DNA from: SIAQ01 sp964484265
GTDB lineage: Bacteria; Planctomycetota; Planctomycetia; Gemmatales; Gemmataceae
Assembly (NCBI GenBank): GCA_964484265.1
Contig: CAZAFH010000010.1
Location: 61,529 to 125,528 of the forward strand
Direction: 5' to 3'
DNA: 64,000 bases
Below, one piece after another: positions 9,713 to 19,228 of this stretch. Position 1 is the stretch's first letter; every line of letters starts with the position of its first letter. The position numbers and the translations under genes were made by a program. Under the pieces are notes generated by a model. It ran no database searches and had not been told where the DNA came from. It saw only the letters and a program-made list of their open reading frames with translations.

Positions 9713-11719
9713 ATGTCCACACCACAAAAACGCGTCACCGAACTACGCCAGCTATTGACCTACCATAACTATCTTTATTACGTCGAGGCAAAGCCGGAGA
9801 TATCGGACCGCGAGTACGATCGGCTGCTTGACGAACTCAAGCGGCTCGAGGCCGAGCATCCGGAACTGCAATCTCCGGACAGCCCGACGCAGCGAGTCGG
9901 CGGGCAGCCGATCGATGGCTTCGTCACCGTCAAGCATCGTGAGCCGATGTTGTCGATCGACAATAGCTACAGTGCCGACGACTTGCGCGAATTCGATCAG
10001 CGCGTCCGCAAACTGCTTCAGGGTGAAACGCCCACGTACGTCGTCGAGCTCAAGATCGACGGCGTGGCGATGTCGATCACCTACCGCGACGGCGCGCTGA
10101 GCATAGGCGCAACGCGAGGCGACGGCGAACAAGGCGACGACGTCACCCATAACATCCGCACCATCAACGACGTGCCCCTAAAATTGCCCGAACCGCTGCC
10201 ATTGTTCGAGACGCGCGGCGAAGTCTACATGTCGCGTGCCGATTTCGCCAATTACAACCGCGGTCGGATCGACAAAGGCCTCGAGCCGGCCGCGAATCCG
10301 CGCAATCTCTCAGCAGGCACGTTAAAGCTGCTCGACCCCAAGGAATGCCGGCGGCGTCGGCTGCGTTTCTTCGCCTACGCGCTCGGGCCCTGCGAAGGTA
10401 TCGTCGTGAATACGCATCTCGATTCGCTCGAATTGCTCAAGCGATTCGGCTTCCCCGTCAATCCGCATATTGCCTCGTTCGACACAATCGGCGAAGTCAT
10501 CGACTATTGCAATAGCTGGGCGACGAAACGCCATGACCTCGGCTTCGAAACCGACGGCATGGTCATCAAGGTCAATGATTTCGCTCAGCGAAAAAAGCTC
10601 GGCATGACCGCCAAATCGCCGCGCTGGGTGATCGCGTACAAATTCGCCGCGGAGCAGGGAATCACCAAGCTGAAATCGATCGAGATACAGATCGGCAAGC
10701 TGGGCACGCTCACGCCGGTCGCCAATCTGGAGCCGGTCAAATTGGCCGGCACGACCGTGAGCCGTGCCAGCTTGCACAATGCCGATTTCATCGAGTCCAA
10801 GGACATCCGTGTTGGCGATACCGTCATCGTCGAGAAGGCGGGCGAGATTATTCCGTACGTCATTCGCTCCGAACCTGGTGCACGCACGGGGGCTGAATCG
10901 ATATTCGAGTTCCCCGCCAGCTGCCCCGCCTGCGGCAGTCCTGTCGAGCGCGACAAGAACGGCACGTTCTTTCGCTGCACGGGCGGGCGCAAATGTCTCG
11001 CTCAGGTAAAGGAAATTCTCCGTGGCTTCGCACGCCGCAGCACGATGGACATCGAAGGTCTTGGCGAGAAAATCATCGAGCAACTCGTCGATGCCGGCCT
11101 GGTGAAGTCGATCAGCGATTTGTATCGACTGACGCTCGAGCAACTCGTCAGTCTCGAACGAATGGGCAAAAAGTCGGCCCAAAACCTGCTCGATGGTCTC
11201 GCGGCCAGCAAGGAGCGCGGGCTCGCTCGGCTGCTTGCCGGGCTGGCGATTCCACACGTGGGGGATAGCGTTTCCGATCTCCTCGCCAATGCATTTGGCT
11301 CGATCGACGCCCTCGCCGACGCGCCGGTCGATCGCCTCGTGCAAATTCAAGGCGTCGGTCCGATCATGGCTCAGGCGATCCATGACTACTTTCGCGATTC
11401 GTACAATCGATCGATCATCGACGAGCTGCGCTCGCTTGGCGTGAAGCTGACGCAAGATGAACGCCCCGCGCCCTCGGCAACAGGCGGAGCCGACTTCACC
11501 GGCAAGACGTTCGTCGTCACCGGCACGCTCGCCAAATATGGCCGGGACGAAATCGAATCGCTCATCCGTTCGCTGGGAGGCAAGGCGACGGGCAGCGTTT
11601 CGAAAAACACCAGCTATCTGGTTGCCGGCGAAAAAGCGGGCAGCAAACTCGACAAGGCCAAGCAACTCGGCGTGGCCATCCTTAGCGAAAATGATTTCGA
11701 CAAATTGATCGGGCGGTGA
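9713..11719 (+). CDS. ligA: NAD-dependent DNA ligase LigA
   Basis: 668 residues, normal length for the family. It seals nicks in DNA using NAD+ during replication and repair. Visible features are the N-terminal Ia domain with the YYVEAKPEISDREYDRL pattern, the adenylation motif with catalytic lysine K114 in ELKIDG, an OB fold, a four-cysteine zinc finger (C404, C407, C422, C428), helix-hairpin-helix repeats, and a C-terminal BRCT domain starting near GADFTGKTFVVTGTLA. ATG at 9713 has GAGG upstream. It converges on the haem protein gene at 11829, with a palindrome in the gap. Confidence 0.98.
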   Translation: MSTPQKRVTELRQLLTYHNYLYYVEAKPEISDREYDRLLDELKRLEAEHPELQSPDSPTQRVGGQPIDGFVTVKHREPMLSIDNSYSADDLREFDQRVRKLLQGETPTYVVELKIDGVAMSITYRDGALSIGATRGDGEQGDDVTHNIRTINDVPLKLPEPLPLFETRGEVYMSRADFANYNRGRIDKGLEPAANPRNLSAGTLKLLDPKECRRRRLRFFAYALGPCEGIVVNTHLDSLELLKRFGFPVNPHIASFDTIGEVIDYCNSWATKRHDLGFETDGMVIKVNDFAQRKKLGMTAKSPRWVIAYKFAAEQGITKLKSIEIQIGKLGTLTPVANLEPVKLAGTTVSRASLHNADFIESKDIRVGDTVIVEKAGEIIPYVIRSEPGARTGAESIFEFPASCPACGSPVERDKNGTFFRCTGGRKCLAQVKEILRGFARRSTMDIEGLGEKIIEQLVDAGLVKSISDLYRLTLEQLVSLERMGKKSAQNLLDGLAASKERGLARLLAGLAIPHVGDSVSDLLANAFGSIDALADAPVDRLVQIQGVGPIMAQAIHDYFRDSYNRSIIDELRSLGVKLTQDERPAPSATGGADFTGKTFVVTGTLAKYGRDEIESLIRSLGGKATGSVSKNTSYLVAGEKAGSKLDKAKQLGVAILSENDFDKLIGR

Positions 11720-11730
11720 AGCGTGCAAAG

Positions 11731-11819
11731 GATTGGCGAGCCGGGGGTGTCAGCGACTGGAGGTTGCCGACGACGACACCACGACACCTCCGGTCGCTGA
11801 CGCTCCCGGCTCGCCAATC
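11731..11819. repeat. Palindromic repeat, GGCGAGCCGGGAGCGTCAGC family
   Basis: Two arms of 34 bases (11731-11764 and 11786-11819) pair with few mismatches. It fills the 109-base gap between convergent ligA and the leftward haem protein gene, a position where a two-way terminator is expected. Related copies lie at 52065-52167 and 56300-56383. Confidence 0.88.
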
Positions 11820-11828
11820 GTAAAATGG

Positions 11829-14800
11829 CTAATCCTTGCGGAACATCTTGTGGCTGCGATCGCCGCGGGAGTAGAGATACGCCACCAGGTCGAGGATTTC
11901 GTCGCGGGTGAAGGTGTCGATCAGGCCTTCGGGCATCATCGAAATTTTCGAGTGCTCGATCGACTCGACGAGATTGCGGTTGACGCCGATCAGCTTATTG
12001 GGATCGAGCATGTCGGTGTTGATCATCATGTTGTCGCCCGCCAGGTTCACGACGCGGCCGATGATTTGTCGGCCATCGGTCGTGCTGACGATGATGGCGG
12101 CATATTGATCGCTGACGACCTTGCTCGGCTCGATGATCGATTCGAGCAGGTCGCGCGGGCCGAATCGGCCGATGACTTGCGTGAGATCCGGTCCCGTGCC
12201 TCCGCCCTCGTTGGCGAAGCGATGGCAGACGAAGCATTTCGCCTCGCCGAAGAGATTGCGGCCCTGGGCGAAGTCGCGATTGACAAGGCCCTTTTCGAGG
12301 GCGGGCAGCAGTTCATCGACGGTGTACTTCTTGACGACGGGCCGTTGCTTAAAGGTGAACTTCGGCGCCTTGGGCGTCGGCGTTGCTTCAAGCACCGTCT
12401 TTAGGGCAGTTCGATCTTCGTCGCTGAGCGACATCTTGATGGCGTCGTTGCGGATGTTACGCAGGAAGGCGTGGAAGCTATTGCCACCGCGGTAGTTGGC
12501 GGCCTTGTGGAACCAGTTGAAGTAGTCCTCGCGCTGTTTGATGGACCAGCCGGTTTTGACGGTGCGCAGCGCCAGGGCGTATTCGATTTGATCTTCTTGC
12601 GTTGGCGATTTCGCGAGCAGGTCGAGCGTCTTGGTGACTACGCCGGGCGTTTCGAGATGGCAGAGCACCTTGCAGAGTTCGGCGTTTACTTCGCGTTCGG
12701 CAGACGGATAGATCGCGAGCAACCGTTTACCGACGGCGGTATTCACGGCGGTCGCGCCGGCCCCGAGTCGGATGTACGCGAGTTGATACGCGCGAAGCAA
12801 GTCGATCTTCTGCGCTGCCGTCAGTTTGCCGACGTCGATGGCGTTGAGACCTTCGAGTATGTTTGTCTGCTTCGATTTCACGCCAAGACGAGAGAGCGCG
12901 ATCGACGCGTGAATCCGTGCGATCGGATTGGTTTCCGCAAGGGCTTTCGCTTCCCAGGTTGCCGGGTCCTGGAATTCAAGCACGGTGCGGGCAGCGTAAC
13001 GCAGGAAGCGGTCGCTGCTGCTCAGGTAGGGCCAGGCGGCGGGGACGGCGGCGGGATCTTTCTTGCCGTAGTAAGATTCAAGCTTGCGGCGCTGCGCCAT
13101 CGGCGAATCGGCAGTGCGTCCGGGCATCGGGTAGGGCGTCGTCGATTCTTTGCCGACATAGGTGACGCGGTATAGGCCGGACATCGTGTTGCGCCCGCCG
13201 ATCGTGAAGTAGAGTGCGCCGTCCTTCGGATTGACGACGACGTCGGTGAGCGGCAGCGGCGAGCCGTTGAGGAATTCTTCGAGTTCACCCGTGTAGGTAG
13301 CGCCGTTCTCTTTCATGTGCACCGCATAGAGCTTGCCATAGCTCCAGTCGCACATGAAAAGGGCTTCCTGATACTTCGGCGGGAACTTGGCGCCATAGCC
13401 AAAAGTAATGCCGCAAGGGCTGCCGGGGCCGACGTTGACGACGGGCGGCAGGTTGTCGGGGTGGTACTCGTACATCTTGCCCGTGCCGCCACGCCAGCCG
13501 AATTCGCTGCCGGGCACGGCATGGCAAACGCGGGTCGGGCGGTACCAGGGCAGGCTCATGTCCCATTCCATGTCGGAGTCGTAGGTGAAAAGCTCGCCAT
13601 CGCGATTGAAGGCAATATCGAATTCGTTGCGATATCCCATCGAGATGAGTTCCCAGCTTTCTCCCGCCGGATCGGTTTTGTAGATGCACCCTGCCGGCGC
13701 CATTCGGCCGACGGCGTGCCCGCTGGCGTCCCACAGTCGTGGGACGAGGAAATCTTCGCCCCAGATCGGAGGAACGGTCGTCTTGTCGGTGGCGATGGGT
13801 TTGGTGTGATTTCCGGCGATGACGTACAGCGATTTGCCGTCGGGCCCGATGGCGACGGCATGGGGGCCGTGCTCGCTGGCGCCTTCTATTTTCTTCAGAA
13901 GCTCTTTCTTGTCGAGATTGTCATCTTTCTTGGATGAAGTGACGCGGTAAAGCCCGCTTTCGTATTTCTTGCCGCGATTGACAACCACATAAAGCGAATC
14001 GAAGGCCCAGACCAAACCTTGCGCCTCGCCGAGATCGACGGGAAGCTGCTCGACCTTGGTGTCGTCGGATTTGCCGCCGAGCGCGGGCGGAGTGACGCGA
14101 TAGAGGCTGCCGTATTGGTCGGAGGTAATCAGTCGGCCCTTGGGATCGACGCAGAGATTCACCCACGAGCCTTGCGTCTGGCGCGGCACGCTGTAGAGTA
14201 GCTCGACCTTGTAGTCCTTCTTTACCTTGATCAGCTCGATCGGCGTGGCTGTTGCTTTCTTGATTTTCACGACGCCCTGCAGCGCGGTCTCGTTGATCTT
14301 GTCCCACGGCTTGGCGCCAAGCTTTCCGACCACGACGGCATTCTTCCAGTTGCTGTCATCGAAATCCAGATTCTGCCAGCCTTTCCCCGCTGTGCTTGAA
14401 GCCTTCCACGTGCCGTCGGTTGTCAGAAGGATCGTCTGCTTTTTCGAATTGTCCATGACGATGCGGAGTAGCAATCCCGCCGCGCCATCGGTATTGTGTG
14501 CCTTGACGGCGACGATGTTGCGCACCGGAGCGTCGGTCTTGGTGGGGTTGGCTAGAGCGTCGGTGACCTCGCGGAAGACGGGCGTTTGCCATTCGTTCGA
14601 CGAGATGATTTCCTTGCCGTTGATGTAAACGGTCATGCTGTTGTCGCATGAGCCATACAGCTTGGCGCTGATGACGCGGTAGCCTAGGCTGATTTCCTTG
14701 CGGAAGTACACGGTCTGTTTCGCCTCCGCCTTGGCGTCGAGCCAGATCCAGTTCGTGGCGGGGTTCGGCTTCGCCTTCTTGCCTTGGGCATCGAGCGACC

Positions 14801-14867
14801 AATCTTTCGACGACGCCAGGGCCGCCAGTACCAGGACACTGACAAAAACTTTACGCAACGTGACCAC
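11829..14867 (-). CDS. PVC-type haem-binding CxxCH protein with propeller and HEAT-like regions
   Basis: About 1,012 residues and exported (signal VFVSVLVLAALASS). An N-terminal beta-sandwich (NWIWLDAKAEAKQTVYFRKE) is followed by a glucose/sorbosone-dehydrogenase-like propeller (about 220-600), a helical HEAT-like region, and a C-terminal cytochrome c module with C880, C883 and H884 in CFVCH (counted from the TTG). This is the architecture of the TIGR02603 family of Planctomycetes and Verrucomicrobia, probably periplasmic oxidoreductases of unknown substrate. The longest frame starts at TTG 14873, but GTG at 14867 has GGGAG seven bases upstream and is preferred. It converges with ligA. Confidence 0.9.
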   Translation of the reverse strand: MVTLRKVFVSVLVLAALASSKDWSLDAQGKKAKPNPATNWIWLDAKAEAKQTVYFRKEISLGYRVISAKLYGSCDNSMTVYINGKEIISSNEWQTPVFREVTDALANPTKTDAPVRNIVAVKAHNTDGAAGLLLRIVMDNSKKQTILLTTDGTWKASSTAGKGWQNLDFDDSNWKNAVVVGKLGAKPWDKINETALQGVVKIKKATATPIELIKVKKDYKVELLYSVPRQTQGSWVNLCVDPKGRLITSDQYGSLYRVTPPALGGKSDDTKVEQLPVDLGEAQGLVWAFDSLYVVVNRGKKYESGLYRVTSSKKDDNLDKKELLKKIEGASEHGPHAVAIGPDGKSLYVIAGNHTKPIATDKTTVPPIWGEDFLVPRLWDASGHAVGRMAPAGCIYKTDPAGESWELISMGYRNEFDIAFNRDGELFTYDSDMEWDMSLPWYRPTRVCHAVPGSEFGWRGGTGKMYEYHPDNLPPVVNVGPGSPCGITFGYGAKFPPKYQEALFMCDWSYGKLYAVHMKENGATYTGELEEFLNGSPLPLTDVVVNPKDGALYFTIGGRNTMSGLYRVTYVGKESTTPYPMPGRTADSPMAQRRKLESYYGKKDPAAVPAAWPYLSSSDRFLRYAARTVLEFQDPATWEAKALAETNPIARIHASIALSRLGVKSKQTNILEGLNAIDVGKLTAAQKIDLLRAYQLAYIRLGAGATAVNTAVGKRLLAIYPSAEREVNAELCKVLCHLETPGVVTKTLDLLAKSPTQEDQIEYALALRTVKTGWSIKQREDYFNWFHKAANYRGGNSFHAFLRNIRNDAIKMSLSDEDRTALKTVLEATPTPKAPKFTFKQRPVVKKYTVDELLPALEKGLVNRDFAQGRNLFGEAKCFVCHRFANEGGGTGPDLTQVIGRFGPRDLLESIIEPSKVVSDQYAAIIVSTTDGRQIIGRVVNLAGDNMMINTDMLDPNKLIGVNRNLVESIEHSKISMMPEGLIDTFTRDEILDLVAYLYSRGDRSHKMFRKD

Positions 14868-15008
14868 GTCCAATCTCCCGAAAGGTAAAACAAAATCGCA
14901 TCGCTACGATTGGCAATGAAGGTAGTGTATCGGTTCCATCGGCACGCGGACCGGTCCGCCGGGGAAAAAGCGTCTTTTCCGATTTGCGTCGTGGTCTCGA
15001 GCCCGCGA

Positions 15009-15437
15009 TTAGCCTAGCTTTTTCAATTCTCCCTCGCCACCGGTGAAAGTCATCTCGCCATGCAGGACGCCCTTGGTAGCTAGCAGTTCGTCGCCCAGAT
15101 GCATCACCTCGTGGCCTGGACCGCGCAACACCGAGACCTCGAGACAATGACGTTCGCCCAGATGAACGTGCAGACTTGACACGACGAGATCGTGATGGTG
15201 ATGCTGCTTGTCGATCAGCTTCGCCGCCAGTTCACGCGCGTGATGGTCGAAGACCATGGTGACGACGGCAACCTGTTCGCCGTGGGCTTGCCTGGCCTGC
15301 TGGCGAATCAGGAGGTCGCGGATCAGATCACGAATCGCCTCGCTGCGAGTCTCATAGCCTTTCTTGGCAATGAGTTTGTCGAATTCCTGCAGGAGATTCT
15401 CTTCCAAAGAAATGCTAACGCGCGTCAGATCAGCCAT
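15009..15437 (-). CDS. nikR: NikR-type nickel-responsive transcriptional regulator
   Basis: 142 residues, typical NikR length. An N-terminal ribbon-helix-helix domain (LTRVSISLEENLLQEFD, then TRSEAIRDLIRDLL) binds DNA. The C-terminal ACT-like domain carries the metal site: the HHHH run at 79-82 and H90, H92 and C98 in SLHVHLGERHCLEV, matching the histidine/histidine/cysteine set of known NikR proteins. It should repress target genes when nickel is bound. No nickel transporter or nickel enzyme gene is visible nearby, so its targets lie elsewhere or it has been repurposed. ATG is preceded by GGGGA. Confidence 0.93.
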   Translation of the reverse strand: MADLTRVSISLEENLLQEFDKLIAKKGYETRSEAIRDLIRDLLIRQQARQAHGEQVAVVTMVFDHHARELAAKLIDKQHHHHDLVVSSLHVHLGERHCLEVSVLRGPGHEVMHLGDELLATKGVLHGEMTFTGGEGELKKLG

Positions 15438-15709
15438 GGCAATTTTTCCCCGTGTGGATGACGCCTCGCGGAAGCGCCTCTGTTTGATCTACCGCATTCA
15501 GGCCGACTCGCCCATCAGAAACCATCGCTCGCCACTGGCTAGTGTGAGCGTCGGAAAATGGGGATGTGGATTCAGAATCGAAGGAGGTGGCTGTTTTTTT
15601 GAGATATTTTTGAATAGCGGCACCGACATGTGCCACCGATGTCTCAAACCATTGTAAAAAAATTGTCGATTGCTCGGTTTACGCGAACGCTAAACGGGAA
15701 AAAAGGCGC

Positions 15710-16051
15710 CTAGCCCGCCTTGGCCGGCGCCGGTTCGCGCGGCGCCATTCCTTCCCAGCGTTGGTAGCTGGCGTTTGCCAAGCCGAGGGGGAGGTGGACT
15801 TCGATGATATCATCGTCGGCACTGGCGCCGAAGTGGTGCGTCAGCGCATCGCGCAGGGTCAGCGCTTCGTCGAGATCTTCGCGGTAGACGACGCAAGTGT
15901 CGCCTTGTGCCGTCATCAGGGCCGTGAGGGTTTCCGCGAGGTCGGGCCAATCCCAGGGCGTAAGGCGTTTGCCCGGAAAGAGTGCCGTGATGGCGTCGCT
16001 GAAGCGTTGGCCGAGAAGATGACGCGAGGGGAAAATGTAGAACGTCGCCAT
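15710..16051 (-). CDS. Small protein of unknown function
   Basis: 113 residues starting MATFYIFPSRHLLGQRFSD. I do not recognise the family. It has no signal peptide or membrane segment and looks like a compact soluble alpha/beta protein (ALFPGKRLTPWDWPDLAETL, then a DTCVVYREDLDEA stretch). The longest frame begins at 16093, but the ATG at 16051 is preceded by AAAGGA at good spacing and is preferred. It stands alone, divergent from the RraA-like gene. Confidence 0.65.
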   Translation of the reverse strand: MATFYIFPSRHLLGQRFSDAITALFPGKRLTPWDWPDLAETLTALMTAQGDTCVVYREDLDEALTLRDALTHHFGASADDDIIEVHLPLGLANASYQRWEGMAPREPAPAKAG

Positions 16052-16245
16052 GATCGGAATCCTTTCCGCGTAATGGTGCTCTCCTACCACCATCGGCTCG
16101 CGTCATCTGCTGGCTGCCCCGTCTTCGCGTGGGATTCGTGAATCCTGCGTTTCGCTGCCGCCCAAAATCGTCACAGGCGTTACATTTTCCCAGTATAACA
16201 GCACGATTGTATCCGCCTGGCTCCTTTGCACCTGGGGAATGCGTC

Positions 16246-16905
16246 ATGCCGACACCGATCACGCTCGAAATGATGAGGAAAACACTTTACAGCGCCGTGG
16301 TGTGCGACGCGCTCGACGCGGCGGGGTTTCCGAATCAGTCGCCGAGGGTAGCGCTGCTGCCGCTCACGATGCCTAACGTGGTGCTCGTCGGCCGCTGCAA
16401 GACGACGCTCTGGGCCGACATGGCTCATGCCGACCCGAAGCCTTATGAGTTGGAACTCGCGGCCGTCGATAGCTGCCAACCCGACGACGTGCTGATCGCG
16501 GCGGCGGGCGGGTCGGCCCGTTCGGGCACCTGGGGTGAACTTTTGACGACGGCGGCACGTAATCAAGGGTGTGTCGGCGCCATCGTCGATGGCATGGTGC
16601 GCGACCTCGGCAAGATGCGCTCCATGGGCTTTCCAATTTTCGCCCGCGGCAGCTGCATCTACGACAGCAAAGACCGCCAGCGCGTCATCGATTTCGACGT
16701 GCCTGTGGAGGTCGCCGGCGTGCGATTTTCGCCAGGCGATCTTGTGATTGCCGATGAAGATGGCATAGTCGTCGTGCCGCGCGCTGTCGAGGAGGCGGTA
16801 ATCCAAAAAGCGTGGGAAAAAGTGCACGCGGAAAACGAGGTGCGCGACGCCATCGCCGGCGGCATGAAGGCGACCGAAGCCTTCCGCACATTCGGCGTGT
16901 TGTGA
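16246..16905 (+). CDS. RraA family protein (HMG/CHA aldolase-like)
   Basis: 219 residues. The RraA/dimethylmenaquinone-methyltransferase-like fold is recognised from AAGGSARSGTWGELLTTAA, then VGAIVDGMVRD, and the C-terminal DLVIADEDGIVVVPR. Members are either RNase E regulators or 4-hydroxy-4-methyl-2-oxoglutarate/4-carboxy-4-hydroxy-2-oxoadipate aldolases that use a divalent metal; the retained G...RD motif fits the aldolase group, but the substrate cannot be decided. ATG at 16246 has GGGGA upstream; the longer frame from 16129 lacks such a site. Confidence 0.88.
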   Translation: MPTPITLEMMRKTLYSAVVCDALDAAGFPNQSPRVALLPLTMPNVVLVGRCKTTLWADMAHADPKPYELELAAVDSCQPDDVLIAAAGGSARSGTWGELLTTAARNQGCVGAIVDGMVRDLGKMRSMGFPIFARGSCIYDSKDRQRVIDFDVPVEVAGVRFSPGDLVIADEDGIVVVPRAVEEAVIQKAWEKVHAENEVRDAIAGGMKATEAFRTFGVL

Positions 16906-16942
16906 TCGTCGGACCGTAGAAACGGCACGTGAGCCAAAAATC

Positions 16943-16951
16943 TGCTATAAT
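16943..16951 (+). promoter_or_regulatory. Candidate extended -10 promoter of the DUF1559 gene
   Basis: TGCTATAAT is a perfect extended -10 (TGnTATAAT), 71 bases upstream of the DUF1559 start codon. No good -35 box is seen, as is common with extended -10 promoters. The placement just after the RraA-like gene suggests separate transcription. Confidence 0.5.
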
Positions 16952-17022
16952 TGTGAAATAACTCCAGAGTTTTCCTGGATATTTCCTGAAAGCTTCGTCA
17001 TTATTTTTTGTTCGAGAATCCT

Positions 17023-18030
17023 ATGAATCCTCTCCAACCAAATAAGAAACGCCGAGTCGGCTTTACGCTGATCGAGTTGCTCGTGGTCATCGCCATCATC
17101 GCGATCTTGATTGCACTGCTCGTTCCTGCAGTGCAAAAAGTGCGCGAATCGGCCGCACGGACGCAATGCACAAATAACCTGAAAAATATCGGCCTGGCGA
17201 TGCACCAAAACCACGACGCCAACAAGCAATTCCCTTCCGGCGGGTGGGGTTGGGACTGGATTGGTACGCCCGAACGCGGGACGGGACCGGAGCAACCCGG
17301 TGGCTGGCTCTACAACATCTTGCCGTACGTCGAGCAAGGCGCACTGCGCGACTCCACCAAGGGACTCGTCGGCGGTGCCGTGATCAGTCCGATGCAAACG
17401 CTCATGGCCCACCCTATAACTCTCTTCAACTGTCCCTCGAGACGAAACGGCGGGCCATTCGCCGATACGCGTGGCGGTGCCTACAATTCAATCGACGCCA
17501 GCGGCGCGATGGTTTCCGTCCCCAGCAATGGGACACTTGCTCGTTGCGATTATGCAGCGATCTGCGGTTCCATCATCAACAACGAGATCAGCGGCGGACC
17601 AAATCCTGTTTCCGTCGCCAATGGCGATGCCGCTGGATTCCAAAACTCAGGTTATGCCGCCGGTTATGATGGCGTCATCTTTCGCTGTAGCCGAACGCGA
17701 ATCCAACAGATCGATCGAGGCACGAGCAATACGTTCCTCGTCGGCGAGAAATGGATGAACTTCAACTGGTACCTTACCGGGCAAGACCCAGGCGACAACG
17801 AGTGCATGTACGTCGGCATGGACAACGACATTCAGCGAACCACCTACTACCTGCCGATGCCCGACGGCAACACGGCGCCGACCACGACCCCCGCTGGCGG
17901 CGGCAGCACCAAACTCTTCGGCAGTTCCCATGGCGGCTCGCTCAACATGCTCTACTGCGACGGAACCGTGCGTGCCATCGAGTACAACATCGATCCCGTG
18001 ATTTGGCTCGAATCGGGCAGGATTCGCTGA
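17023..18030 (+). CDS. DUF1559 domain-containing prepilin-like protein
   Basis: 335 residues. The N-terminus is a type IV prepilin/pseudopilin signal: a short basic leader, then GFTLIELLVVIAIIAILI with G in front of the cleavage site and E at position +5, and a long hydrophobic helix. The DUF1559 body follows, ending with the family's H-x-G-G-like box (SSHGGSLNMLYCDGTVRAI). The family is hugely expanded in Planctomycetes; individual roles are unknown. The frame opens at TTG 17008, but ATG 17023 gives the expected short leader. A hairpin plus T-run lies just after the stop. Confidence 0.95.
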   Translation: MNPLQPNKKRRVGFTLIELLVVIAIIAILIALLVPAVQKVRESAARTQCTNNLKNIGLAMHQNHDANKQFPSGGWGWDWIGTPERGTGPEQPGGWLYNILPYVEQGALRDSTKGLVGGAVISPMQTLMAHPITLFNCPSRRNGGPFADTRGGAYNSIDASGAMVSVPSNGTLARCDYAAICGSIINNEISGGPNPVSVANGDAAGFQNSGYAAGYDGVIFRCSRTRIQQIDRGTSNTFLVGEKWMNFNWYLTGQDPGDNECMYVGMDNDIQRTTYYLPMPDGNTAPTTTPAGGGSTKLFGSSHGGSLNMLYCDGTVRAIEYNIDPVIWLESGRIR

Positions 18031-18066
18031 GCGTTTCGCCCAGTCGAAAAATTGTGAAAACCAAAG

Positions 18067-18102
18067 AAGAACGCCGATCTCACCGATTGACGTTCTTTTT
18101 TT
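18067..18102 (+). terminator. Intrinsic terminator after the DUF1559 gene
   Basis: AAGAACG (18067-18073) pairs with CGTTCTT (18091-18097), followed directly by a T-run to 18102. It lies between the DUF1559 stop and the end of the convergent gene at 18125. The stem is short (7 bp) and the loop is 17 bases, so strength may be modest. Confidence 0.6.
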
Positions 18103-18124
18103 CGTTCATGCTCTGCAAAGGCTA

Positions 18125-19228
18125 TCAATACACGCCAACAACCGTCGTCGCGGCGAAGGCGCGGAACGGCTTCACGCCCGAGCAGCCGTCCCACGGGTAC
18201 TTCTCCGTCGGCTTCTCGCGGACGGCTTCATCGCGTTCCATGAAACGCGGGATGAAGAGTTCGTTCGTGAGCGTCGTCAGCATGACTCGGCCCTCGGCGC
18301 CGTAAGGGACGACTTTGCTGTAATCATCGAAATCGACGATCTGGGCCACGGCGCGGGGTTGCGGAGCGTAGTAGTTGATCTTGTAGCCGTCCGCTTTGGT
18401 TGGCATCTCGGACGCCGCGAGGCCCATCAGCGTGTTGCCATAGGTTGGGGCGATGTAGATGCCCGGGCCGAGCAATTCTTCGATGGCGAAGCGGATCCAC
18501 TGCGACGTCATTTCCGTGCCGCCGCAGAAGACTCCGGTGATGCCTTTTTCCTTCAGCGAAGTTCCTTCTTTTTCGAGACGCCCGCACAGAGCGTCGAGAA
18601 GCTTGGGCGTGGAGAACATGCACTTGATGTCGTGATTGGCCGACAGGATCGCCATCGTCTGGTCGATGACGTGTTCCTGGTAGGCCTTGAGGTGTTCGAC
18701 CCAGCCCTTCTTGATGAGCTTGATAACCCACCGAGGATCGAGATCGACGCAGAACGAGATGCCGCCGCGAAACTGCGCGAGATGCTCGACGGCAAGGCGC
18801 AGGCGGCGCGGCCCCGACGGGCCAAGCATTAGCCAGTTGGATCCCTTGGGGAAATATTCGTCCGGCAGCGTCGCGCTGAAGATTTCGTAGTCGATCCAGT
18901 GATCTTCGCAGACGGCTCGGCTCTTGGGGATGCCCGTCGTCCCGCCGGTTTCAAACACGTAAGTCGGTTTGTCTTTCAGTTTTCGCGGCAGCCAGCGGCG
19001 AACGGGGCCGCCGCGGAGCCAATCGTCCTCGAAGAGGCTGAATTTCTTCAGGTCTTCGAAGCATTTGACTTCCTTGCGCGGGTCGAAATCCAGTTTGAGC
19101 ATGGGATTTTTGCCCGCGACGGCGTCGGTCCAGAACGGCGAGCCGGTCTCCGGATTGAAATGCTGCTCGACGATTTCGCGCACATGTGCGTCGAGTTGGG
19201 CCTTTGCTTGTTCAGGTGTGGTGCTCAT
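18125..19228 (-). CDS. PaaK/LuxE-like adenylate-forming enzyme
   Basis: 367 residues. The motif YVFETGGTTGIPKSR matches the ATP-binding loop of adenylate-forming enzymes, and the overall pattern is like phenylacetate-CoA ligase (PaaK) or acyl-protein synthetase (LuxE) families. The C-terminal part (GAEGRVMLTTLTNELFIPRF) corresponds to the hinge region, but the protein looks shorter than a full ligase. The carboxylate activated is unknown. The start ATG (19226-19228) overlaps the stop TGA of the upstream gene in an ATGA, so translation is probably coupled. A second, more typical PaaK-like gene lies at 25801-27027. Confidence 0.8.
   Translation of the reverse strand: MSTTPEQAKAQLDAHVREIVEQHFNPETGSPFWTDAVAGKNPMLKLDFDPRKEVKCFEDLKKFSLFEDDWLRGGPVRRWLPRKLKDKPTYVFETGGTTGIPKSRAVCEDHWIDYEIFSATLPDEYFPKGSNWLMLGPSGPRRLRLAVEHLAQFRGGISFCVDLDPRWVIKLIKKGWVEHLKAYQEHVIDQTMAILSANHDIKCMFSTPKLLDALCGRLEKEGTSLKEKGITGVFCGGTEMTSQWIRFAIEELLGPGIYIAPTYGNTLMGLAASEMPTKADGYKINYYAPQPRAVAQIVDFDDYSKVVPYGAEGRVMLTTLTNELFIPRFMERDEAVREKPTEKYPWDGCSGVKPFRAFAATTVVGVY

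Noticed and set aside
15430..15636. 68-codon minus-strand frame upstream of the NikR gene
   Set aside because: No ribosome site or family pattern. The 272-base gap 15438-15709 shows no supported feature.
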